From Stappia sp. WLB 29 (GTDB lineage: Bacteria > Pseudomonadota > Alphaproteobacteria > Rhizobiales > Stappiaceae): a stretch of 64,000 nt of DNA. The stretch lies in assembly GCF_023507705.1 (NCBI RefSeq), contig NZ_JALBGD010000008.1:62001-126000 (forward strand), in the 5' to 3' direction. Below are positions 27,293 to 34,659 of this stretch, piece after piece. The notes below the pieces were generated by a model. That model was not told the origin of the DNA. It searched no databases and was given only the letters and a program-made list of their open reading frames with translations. The position numbers and the translations under genes were made by a program. Position 1 is the first letter of the stretch, and every line of letters starts with the position of its first letter.

Positions 27293-28126
27293 ATGGCTAT
27301 GACCTTCCGCCCCCTTGCGCTCGCCGTTGCGACCCTGCTCACCGTGGCCGGCCAGCCGGCTTTCGCCAGCGAGCCCGTCGGCGTCGCCAGTGCCGTCAAC
27401 CAGAGCGCCCAGAGCCAGCGCGGCGGGGCGGGTATGCGCACCATCCGTATCGGCTCCGACTTCGTAAACCGGGAGAAGATCGAGACCGGCGCCTCGGGCC
27501 TGGTACAGGTCCTGCTTGCCGACGGGTCCAACTTTGTGGTCGGACCCAATTCCAGCCTGGTCATCGACGAGTTCGTCTATTCGCCGTCCGCCGGCACGGG
27601 GCGCATCGTCGCCACCTTCGGCAGGGGCGTTGCCCGCTATGTCGGCGGCCGCATCTCCAAGCAGCGCGGCGGCGTCACCATCAACACCCGCCAGGGCACC
27701 ATCGGCGTGCGCGGCGGCATGGCCAACCTCGTCGACCGCGACGGCGAGACGGTGTTCTCCTTCCTCTATGGCAAGGACCTGACCTTTACCGGCAGCAACG
27801 GCAAGACGACCCGGGTCTACCGGCCGGGCTTCTCGATCTTCGCCAATGGCGGGCAGGGTGCCTCCCAGCGCACGCCCGCCGCGGTCGTTGCCGCCGTGAA
27901 CCGCATCCTGAAGGGCAACCGTCCGTCCGGCAGCCGTCCGACCGCCAGCCAGATCGCCCGCTTCTCCACGTTCAACTCCGCGCTGCCGCCCAAGTTCGAG
28001 GCGCAGTATCCGGCGCCGGTGCTGAACAGCGGGCCGACGGGGCCGGACCCGCGCGATGTCAATCACGCCAACTCCGTCTACATCAGGTCGAACGCCAACA
28101 CCTATTGCGGCAACTACTGCAACTGA
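27293..28126 (+). CDS. Secreted FecR-domain protein
   Basis: A 277-aa exported protein. Signal peptide cleavage is probably after AFA near residue 23. The FecR domain covers about residues 30-150 (GSDFVNREKIETGASG, VQVLLADGSNFVVGPNSSLVIDEF read as two parts, VGGRISKQRGGVTINTRQGTIGVRG). It is not the sigma-regulator type: there is no anti-sigma N-terminal domain or membrane helix, and no sigma gene is nearby. Residues 150-260 are basic and low in complexity, and the C-terminus ends CGNYCN with two cysteines. ATG 27293 follows AGGAG by 7 nt. Its FecR part is clearly paralogous to residues 25-150 of the 939-aa protein at 31582. It is probably periplasmic or surface-exposed, of unknown function. 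Confidence 0.82.
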   Translation: MAMTFRPLALAVATLLTVAGQPAFASEPVGVASAVNQSAQSQRGGAGMRTIRIGSDFVNREKIETGASGLVQVLLADGSNFVVGPNSSLVIDEFVYSPSAGTGRIVATFGRGVARYVGGRISKQRGGVTINTRQGTIGVRGGMANLVDRDGETVFSFLYGKDLTFTGSNGKTTRVYRPGFSIFANGGQGASQRTPAAVVAAVNRILKGNRPSGSRPTASQIARFSTFNSALPPKFEAQYPAPVLNSGPTGPDPRDVNHANSVYIRSNANTYCGNYCN

Positions 28127-28321
28127 AATCCTGCGATCTTGCGTGGATGAGCGGCAGGCCGCCGTTGCCGTGCTGCGGGAACGGTTGATCTGCCCCCGGC
28201 AAGCTGGCAGTCTCGCAATCGCGAATAGGGGGCAGAGGGCGTGAACGCCTTCCTCTTGTCGGCAGCCTGGGCAGTCGCCGCATCGACGGTGCGCGGCCCC
28301 ATCCTACGGGGAGTGGACAGT

Positions 28322-29959
28322 ATGCGGGTTGCTTCTTTCGGCGCGGCCATGCTGGCCGCCGCGGGCGGCATGGTGCTGTCGGCATCCCTGGCGGTCGCCC
28401 CGGCCCAGGCCGATTACGCCCTGACGATCCTCCACATCAACGACCTGCATTCGCGCCTCGAGCCCATCAACAAGTACGATTCCACTTGCAGCGCCAAGGA
28501 CGATACCGAAGGCAAGTGCTTCGGCGGCATCGCCCGCGTAAAGAGCAAGATCGACGAGCGCCGCGCGGCCCTTTCCGCCGCCGGCCGCAACGTGCTGACG
28601 CTCGATGCCGGCGACCAGTTCCAGGGCTCGCTCTTCTACACGACCTATAAGGGCGCCGCCGCTGCCGAGTTCATGAACATGATCGGCTTCGACGCGATGG
28701 CCGTCGGCAATCACGAATTCGACGACGGACCGGCTGGCCTCGCCGGCTTCCTCGACAAGGTCGATACCAAGGTCCTGTCCGGCAATATCGAGGTGGAGAA
28801 CGAGCCGACGCTGAAGGGCCGGGTGCCCGGAACGCTGGTGCTCGAGATCGGTGGACAGAAGGTCGGCATCGTCTCGGTTCTGGCCGAGGATACGGTCGAG
28901 ACCTCCTCGCCCGGACCCAACGTGTTCTTCCAGCGCGCCGAGACCTATCTGAAAGGCGCGGTCGAGGGACTGCAGGCAGCCGGCGTCGACAAGATCGTCG
29001 CGCTGACCCATATGGGCCTGCCGCGCGACATGGAGATCGCGACGCGCGTGCCCGGCATCGACGTCATCGTCGGCGGCCACTCGCACACGCTCCTGTCCAA
29101 CACCCACGAAGGGGCCGCCGGTCCCTATCCGGTGCTGGTGCAGAACCCGGCCGGCCGTCAGGTGCCCATCGTCCAGGCCTATGCCTATGGCAAGTTCCTC
29201 GGCGAGATCGAGATCGTCTTCGACGATGCCGGCAAGGTCGTCTCGGCGACCGGCAATCCGATCCTGCTCGATGCCTCGGTGCCGGCGGACAAGACGGTGG
29301 CCGCCCGCCTTGCCGAGCTTGCCGCACCGCTCGAGGAACTGCGCGCCAAGGTCATCGGCAGCACCAGCGAGACCATCGACGGCTCGCGCGACACCTGCCG
29401 CGCCGGCGAGTGCGCCATGGGCACCCTCATCGCCGATGCCATGCTGGAGCGCACGCGCGGGCAGGGCGTGCAGATCGCCATCCAGAACGGCGGCGGCATT
29501 CGCGCCTCCATCGATGCCGGAGAGGTGACTATGGGCGAGGTGCTGACGGTGCTGCCGTTCCAGAACACGCTCGCCACTTTCCAGCTCAAGGGCCGCGATA
29601 TCGTCGCCGCGCTGGAAAACGGCGTCTCGCAGGTGGAGGAGGGGGCCGGCCGCTTCCCGCAGGTCGCCGGCATGCGCTTCACCTGGACCCGCACGCGCAA
29701 GCCGGGCGACGGTCGCATCATACAGGTCGAGGTCGAGGAGGAGAACGGCTGGCAGCCGCTCGACATGGACAAGACCTACGTGGTCGCCACCAACAACTAC
29801 ATGCGTGGCGGCGGCGACGGCTACAAGATCTTCTCCGAGGCCGGCACCAATGCCTACGATTACGGTCCGGGTCTGGAGACGGTTCTGGCCGACTACATCG
29901 CCGCGCGCCCCGACGGCTACAAGCCCTATACCGACGGCCGGGTGCGCGAGGTCAAGTGA
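28322..29959 (+). CDS. Periplasmic bifunctional metallophosphatase/5'-nucleotidase (UshA/CpdB family)
   Basis: A 545-aa exported enzyme. Signal peptide 1-30 ends AQA. The calcineurin-like metal motifs follow in order: HINDLHS (38-44), DAGDQFQGS, GNHEFDDG and GGHSHT. The C-terminal nucleotide-binding domain has NGGGIRASI, and NNYMRGGGDGY near the end carries the stacking aromatics. It would dephosphorylate extracellular nucleotides in the periplasm for phosphate or nucleoside scavenging. ATG 28322 with GGGGAG 8 nt upstream is chosen over the frame opening at 28241. It stands between the FecR gene and the Slam-like gene on the same strand. Confidence 0.92.
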   Translation: MRVASFGAAMLAAAGGMVLSASLAVAPAQADYALTILHINDLHSRLEPINKYDSTCSAKDDTEGKCFGGIARVKSKIDERRAALSAAGRNVLTLDAGDQFQGSLFYTTYKGAAAAEFMNMIGFDAMAVGNHEFDDGPAGLAGFLDKVDTKVLSGNIEVENEPTLKGRVPGTLVLEIGGQKVGIVSVLAEDTVETSSPGPNVFFQRAETYLKGAVEGLQAAGVDKIVALTHMGLPRDMEIATRVPGIDVIVGGHSHTLLSNTHEGAAGPYPVLVQNPAGRQVPIVQAYAYGKFLGEIEIVFDDAGKVVSATGNPILLDASVPADKTVAARLAELAAPLEELRAKVIGSTSETIDGSRDTCRAGECAMGTLIADAMLERTRGQGVQIAIQNGGGIRASIDAGEVTMGEVLTVLPFQNTLATFQLKGRDIVAALENGVSQVEEGAGRFPQVAGMRFTWTRTRKPGDGRIIQVEVEEENGWQPLDMDKTYVVATNNYMRGGGDGYKIFSEAGTNAYDYGPGLETVLADYIAARPDGYKPYTDGRVREVK

Positions 29960-30129
29960 TCCGGCCTGTCGCTTCGCGCGGCCCTCGGGCGCAGGTCGTC
30001 AGGGGCAGGTTGTGCCCGGAATGCAACATAACCCTCATTATTTGACAGGGACTGCCCTTTGGGCGGGACTCTCACAGGGCACGTAACGTAATCTCCCCCC
30101 GTTCAGTACATGTTTTTCCGGAGGGGGTC

Positions 30130-31533
30130 GTGAACGTGGCGGTGGTTGCCCGGCGTGGGGTTCTGCGTATTGCTGGAGTTGCTGCTGCCGGACTGCTCGC
30201 TGTCGCCGGCGCGGCGCAGGCACAGAACGTCGCACCTCAGGCCCAGAGTCAGTCCGTGCTCGCCGGGGCGCCCCTGTCTCAGGAGCAATTGCGCGCCCGC
30301 CAGACCGAGCTTCTGGCTGCGATGATGCGCGATCCCGCCAATCTCGACATCGCCTTCGAATACGCCACCCTGTCGGCCCGCATGGGCGACTACGAGGCGG
30401 CCATCGGCACCTTCGAGCGCATGCTGATCTACGCGCCGGGTCTGCCGCGCATCCAGCTCGAGCTCGGCGTCCTCTACTTCCGCCTCGGCTCCTTCGATGC
30501 CGCGCGCTCCTATTTCGAGCAGGCCCTGCAGGCGCCGAACGTGCCGCCGGAAGTGACCGAGCGCGTCCAGACCTTCATGACCGCCATCGAAACGGCCGAG
30601 GACCCGACCAAGTTCTCGGCAACGCTCATGACCGGCCTGCGCTGGCAGTCCAATGCCAATGCCGGTCCCGGCGGTCGGCAGGTCACGCTGAACGGCGTCA
30701 CCTTCCTCCTGGACGATACCGCCATCGGCCGCGCCGACTGGAACGCTTTCGTCGCCGGCAACGTGCATGCGGCCTATGATCTCGGCACCCAGGGCGATCT
30801 GCTGGAGGCGGACCTGCTGTTCTACGGCGGGCGCTATTTCGACAGCACACGGCTCAATACCGAGCTGGCGGAGCTGACTTTCGGTCCCTCGTTCAACCTG
30901 GCCCGCTTCGACATCGACAATGCCCGCCTCGGCCTTTACGGCATCCTGACCGGCGTGCGGCTCGACAATTCCAACTATTCCGGCGCGACCGGCTTCGGCG
31001 CCCGCTTCGGCATCCAGCCGAGCCCGCTGTCGAGCGTCAACGCCAAGATCGAGTACCGCTATCGCTGGTACCGCGACAGCCGCACCTATCCGACCGTCAG
31101 CGACCGCAACGGCTACCAGATCCTCGCGCAGCTGACCAACAGCTACCAGTTTTCCTCTGCCTGGTCGGGCCGCGTCGCGCTGCTCGGCGACTACGAGCAT
31201 GCCTCCGTGCGCTACGAGCAGAGCTGGGAGGCGGGTCTTTCGGCCGGTCTCACCTATCGCTTCGCCTCGCCGGTGGAGATGCTGCGCACCGTCTGGTCGG
31301 TCGATGCCGATGTCGGCTACATCCGCCGCGAGTTCGACGCGCCGGACCCGGCGATCAGCGCCACCGAAAGCCAGACCGACAACGAGCTGTGGGTGCGCGG
31401 CGCGCTGAACGTGCCGTTCCGCCAGGACATAGCCATGTCGCTGGCGGCCGAATACCGGCGGATGCAATCGAATTACCAGACGCGCGACTATTCCAACACG
31501 TCGCTGACGCTGAGCCTGATCAAGACGTTCTGA
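30130..31533 (+). CDS. Slam-like outer-membrane translocator (TPR plus DUF560-type beta-barrel)
   Basis: A 467-aa outer-membrane protein. A signal peptide (to about residue 32, AQA-Q) leads to TPR-like helical repeats at about 55-150 (FEYATLSARMGDYEAAIGTFERML and LELGVLYFRLGSFDAARSYFEQAL, each given here as one repeat, shortened as ATLSARMGDYEAAIGTFERM and YFRLGSFDAARSYFEQAL). Then comes a barrel of alternating strands ending in the aromatic C-terminal signature LTLSLIKTF. This architecture is that of Slam proteins (surface lipoprotein assembly modulator, type XI secretion), which move TbpB-barrel-bearing cargo across the outer membrane. It starts with GTG after GGAGGGGG; GTG 30136 is an alternative. 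The next gene encodes a protein with such a barrel. Confidence 0.8.
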   Translation: MNVAVVARRGVLRIAGVAAAGLLAVAGAAQAQNVAPQAQSQSVLAGAPLSQEQLRARQTELLAAMMRDPANLDIAFEYATLSARMGDYEAAIGTFERMLIYAPGLPRIQLELGVLYFRLGSFDAARSYFEQALQAPNVPPEVTERVQTFMTAIETAEDPTKFSATLMTGLRWQSNANAGPGGRQVTLNGVTFLLDDTAIGRADWNAFVAGNVHAAYDLGTQGDLLEADLLFYGGRYFDSTRLNTELAELTFGPSFNLARFDIDNARLGLYGILTGVRLDNSNYSGATGFGARFGIQPSPLSSVNAKIEYRYRWYRDSRTYPTVSDRNGYQILAQLTNSYQFSSAWSGRVALLGDYEHASVRYEQSWEAGLSAGLTYRFASPVEMLRTVWSVDADVGYIRREFDAPDPAISATESQTDNELWVRGALNVPFRQDIAMSLAAEYRRMQSNYQTRDYSNTSLTLSLIKTF

Positions 31534-31581
31534 CATCGCCTGATACTCGACATTACACGCGCCGTTCCGAAGGGGGCTGAA

Positions 31582-34401
31582 ATGCGCAGGCAATATGTGA
31601 TGGCGGCTCTCGGTGCCGCCCTTGTCATGGTGCCGGGGGCCGCGACGGCCCGAAGCGACGTCGGCGTTGCCGCCGCCGTGAACCAGGATGCCCTGCGCAC
31701 GCCGCCGGGCGCGCCCACCCGCACCGTCGTGCTCGGCGACAACCTGATCTTTCGCGAGCGGATCGAGACGGCTGGCGAGGGGCTGGTGCAGATCCTGCTG
31801 GTCGACGGTTCCACCTTCACCGTCGGCGCCAATTCCGATCTGGTCATCGACGAATTCGTCTACGATCCCGATGCGGGCACCGGCAGGCTCGTCGCCACGC
31901 TCGGCAAGGGCGTTGCCCGCTTCGTCGGCGGCCGGCTCAGCAAGAATGCCGGCGGGGTGACGGTCAAGACGCCGGTCGGCACCATCGGCATTCGCGGCGG
32001 CATCGCCAATCTCAACCTGCTGGACGGCGGCGCGCGCTTCTCGCTGCTGTTCGGCGACGAGTTGAGCTTCACCGGCCTCAACGGCGAGAGCCGGCGCATC
32101 TACGAGCGCGGCTACACGCTGGCCATCGCCTCGGCGCAGGCGGGCAACTACCGGCCGGAAATCCGCCGCACCAACCAGGCCGACATCGCCGGCGTGCAGC
32201 AGGGGCTGGCCGGGCGCAGCGGCCAGACCGGCGGCATCTCCGCTCCGCCGACCGACACCCAGGTCCGCAATTCCGGGCTCGGTCAGACCAATTCCGGTCG
32301 GCCGGTCGTCGCCGTTCTGCCGCGCCCGCGCCCGGAGGTCGTCCAGTCCACCCGCATCACGGAAGGCGGCCAGGTCGTCAACGAGATCAATCACGGCGCC
32401 ACCGGCGATATCATCCGCGAGGTGGTCGGCGATCCGCCGCCGCCGGTCGATGGGGGCGAGGTGGTGATGCGCGTGCTCACCGCCGCCGCGTCCTACGATC
32501 CGGCCTTCGAGACCTTCACCGTCACCGATCCCGGCCGCCAGGGCCTCATCGGCGGCACCCCGGGCAGCGACATCACCGCCACCTTCACCGTGACCGGCGG
32601 CGGCACCCAGCTCACCGGCACGATCGGCGGCGAGACCATCACCATCCCGCTGCCGACGGGCGGGGAGGCAGCGTTCCGCGTCGTCACTTCCGGCGGACGC
32701 ACGGTTGCCGGCTCCGTCTATCGCAACGGCGACCATTTCCTCGCCTTCACCTATTTCGAGGAGATCACCGCGCCGCTGCTCATCCCTTCCGAGGTTCCGG
32801 GCGATATCGGCGGGCCGCTCGTCGTCAACGAGCCGACCTTCGGCTTCTGGGGCGTGCGCACCGACCCCGATGCGCTTCGTGTCGCCGGCGCCAACCAGAT
32901 CCGCCGCTATCACCTGTCGTCCGATCCGGTGCATGTCGCCCGCACCGGCATCGGCCATGACCTGTATTTCCTCAATCCGCTGGCCGGCGAGATGCTCGGC
33001 TCGTATTTCCTGCAGAACGTGCGCACCAGCGATCTTCTGACGGTGACGGGACCGAACCTTACCGAGAACGACACGCGATTCCTGGTCGCCTCCATGCTGA
33101 TCCAGGGGCAGGGCGCCAACCAGGCCTCGGCGATCTCCGTCTCGGCGGGCCGGATCTACGAGGACGAGGAGGACGGGCTCGTCGTCGGCGGGCCTCGGCG
33201 CGGCGGCTTCCGCGTGTCCGGCTACGACCCTTCCGTGCTCTATGCCGGTCCCGTCTCCTCCGTTCCGGGGGGCGATGGCAGCCATGTGTTCGGCCCGAAC
33301 GGCGAGAATTTCGTTCTCGGTTTCGGCGTCGGCGACCTCGACACCGGCAACGACAGTTCCGCGCGCCTGCCGCTTCCCTACGAATCCGTCACCGACACGG
33401 TCTCCGGCTACATGCATGTGGCGCAGGTTGCGTCGATCTCTCCGGTCGGCGAGTTCACCCGCACGAGCCGGCTCCTCAACGGCTATGCCTCCGGAATGGT
33501 CGAGGTCGGATCGAATGGCGGCGCTGCCGTGCCGTTCTGGTCGCTGACGCCCGAGATGCTGACCATCGGCTTCGACGCGGTCAACAATTCGGTCGGCGCC
33601 AGCATGACCGTGCTCGACACCTTCGAGGCGGACGATCACCTGGCCGCGCTGGTGCTGGGCTTCGGCGACAGCCTGTTCACCACCGGCCCGAACGGCCAGT
33701 CGGCGCTGATCGACGACGACCGCTATGCCCTGACCTACAATTTCGGCGAGACCTTCGCGGTCACCGACGAGGGATCGATCATTGCCCCCGACAGCAATCC
33801 GCGCAGCTACATGGTGCCTTCGACCCTGGTCGCCGGCGCGGACAACGACCTGTTCACGGACGTTGCGCGCTGCACCTGCGCTTTCCTGGAATGGGGGTAT
33901 TGGGGCACGCGCTTCCGGGGCGAGGACGTGTCGGAGACGGCGCCGTTCGACCCGCGTCGGCGCGACTTTGTGCATCTGGGCACTTGGGCGGCCGGCGATG
34001 TGTCGACCTTCGGCGAGTTGCCGACCGTCGGCTCGGCCTCCTATGCCGGCCATGCGGTCGGCAATGTGGCGCGCACCACGACCGACGGTCCGGTGCAGTA
34101 TCTCGCCGCCGGCAATTTCAACATGACCTACGATTTCGGCGCGCGCAGCGGCACGGCCAGCATCACCAATTTCGACGGATACAATTTCGGCGGATCGGTG
34201 CTCGGCCCGTCGGGCAACCCGGAGGGGCTGAACCATTTCATCGGAGGTCTGGGCAATCCCGAGGAGACCCTGTCGGGCGTTCTGACCGGTTCCTTCGTGC
34301 GCGGCCCCGGCGGGCCGGCGCAGGGCGTCGTCGGCAGCTTCGGCGTGTCCGATCCCAGCGGCTCCTACACCGCGACCGGCGTGGTCGTCGGCCAGCAGTA
34401 G
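31582..34401 (+). CDS. Large exported protein: FecR domain plus C-terminal TbpB-like beta-barrel, probable Slam cargo
   Basis: A 939-aa protein with signal peptide (MRRQYVMAALGAALVMVPGA, cleaved near ATA) and no lipobox cysteine, so it is predicted non-lipidated. Residues 25-150 are a FecR domain closely similar to the small protein at 27293 (shared LVIDEFVY, GTGRLVATLGKGVAR and VGTIGIRGG). Residues 200-300 form a Pro/Thr-rich linker. A long beta-rich middle (300-790) follows, with one CTC cysteine pair. The last 125 residues read as a TbpB-type small barrel: GSASYAGHAVGNV, GNFNMTYDFGARSGTASI, FGGSV, LSGVLTGSFVRG and VVGSFGVSD. This barrel is the recognition module of Slam cargo. The gene follows the Slam-like gene by 48 nt. 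Function beyond secretion is unknown. Confidence 0.82.
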   Translation: MRRQYVMAALGAALVMVPGAATARSDVGVAAAVNQDALRTPPGAPTRTVVLGDNLIFRERIETAGEGLVQILLVDGSTFTVGANSDLVIDEFVYDPDAGTGRLVATLGKGVARFVGGRLSKNAGGVTVKTPVGTIGIRGGIANLNLLDGGARFSLLFGDELSFTGLNGESRRIYERGYTLAIASAQAGNYRPEIRRTNQADIAGVQQGLAGRSGQTGGISAPPTDTQVRNSGLGQTNSGRPVVAVLPRPRPEVVQSTRITEGGQVVNEINHGATGDIIREVVGDPPPPVDGGEVVMRVLTAAASYDPAFETFTVTDPGRQGLIGGTPGSDITATFTVTGGGTQLTGTIGGETITIPLPTGGEAAFRVVTSGGRTVAGSVYRNGDHFLAFTYFEEITAPLLIPSEVPGDIGGPLVVNEPTFGFWGVRTDPDALRVAGANQIRRYHLSSDPVHVARTGIGHDLYFLNPLAGEMLGSYFLQNVRTSDLLTVTGPNLTENDTRFLVASMLIQGQGANQASAISVSAGRIYEDEEDGLVVGGPRRGGFRVSGYDPSVLYAGPVSSVPGGDGSHVFGPNGENFVLGFGVGDLDTGNDSSARLPLPYESVTDTVSGYMHVAQVASISPVGEFTRTSRLLNGYASGMVEVGSNGGAAVPFWSLTPEMLTIGFDAVNNSVGASMTVLDTFEADDHLAALVLGFGDSLFTTGPNGQSALIDDDRYALTYNFGETFAVTDEGSIIAPDSNPRSYMVPSTLVAGADNDLFTDVARCTCAFLEWGYWGTRFRGEDVSETAPFDPRRRDFVHLGTWAAGDVSTFGELPTVGSASYAGHAVGNVARTTTDGPVQYLAAGNFNMTYDFGARSGTASITNFDGYNFGGSVLGPSGNPEGLNHFIGGLGNPEETLSGVLTGSFVRGPGGPAQGVVGSFGVSDPSGSYTATGVVVGQQ

Positions 34402-34421
34402 GTAAGTTCCGTCAAGGGTTT

Positions 34422-34439
34422 GCCGGGCGAAGGCCCGGC
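34422..34439 (+). terminator. Hairpin after the FecR/barrel gene
   Basis: GCCGGGC-GAAG-GCCCGGC is a perfect 7-bp stem with a GNRA-type loop, 20 nt after the stop codon. It lacks a T-tract. Confidence 0.45.
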
Positions 34440-34508
34440 GGCCGCACCCTCGAACGCAGCCGCGCCGGACGCTGCTTGCGCGCTTGTGCAAAACTTTGGC
34501 GAGGGAAC

Positions 34509-34537
34509 TGGACAGGCCTTGTGGGAGCCTCTATAAG
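34509..34537 (+). promoter_or_regulatory. Promoter of tRNA-Phe
   Basis: TGGACA (34509-34514) and TATAAG (34532-34537) are separated by exactly 17 bp, 46 bp before the mature tRNA 5' end. Confidence 0.6.
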
Positions 34538-34583
34538 ACCGGCACTTCGATGCGACGCGGGCTTGCCGCGACACGCTTCGCGG

Positions 34584-34659
34584 GCCCAGGTAGCTCAGTT
34601 GGTAGAGCAGCGGATTGAAAATCCGCGTGTCGCTGGTTCGATTCCGGCCCTGGGCACCA
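34584..34659 (+). tRNA. tRNA-Phe (anticodon GAA)
   Basis: A complete 76-nt cloverleaf with encoded CCA. Acceptor GCCCAGG pairs with CCTGGGC, the D arm is GCTC/GAGC, the anticodon arm is GCGGA-TTGAAAA-TCCGC with GAA at positions 34-36, the variable loop is GTGTC and the T arm is GCTGG-TTCGATT-CCGGC. The 3' end is repeated at 36661, marking an integration site. Confidence 0.98.
34646..34659 (+). repeat. attL-like repeat (tRNA-Phe 3' end)
   Basis: GGCCCTGGGCACCA, the last 14 nt of tRNA-Phe, recurs as an exact direct repeat at 36661-36674. Integrases of the tyrosine family commonly recombine at such tRNA 3' ends and leave the tRNA intact. Confidence 0.75.

Noticed and set aside
30103-34491. Minus-strand open frame of 1462 codons
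   Set aside because: It is antisense to the Slam-like and FecR/barrel genes, which have signal peptides, ribosome sites and family motifs. The composition (Arg, His, Gly, Ala, Asp) is typical of a shadow frame.
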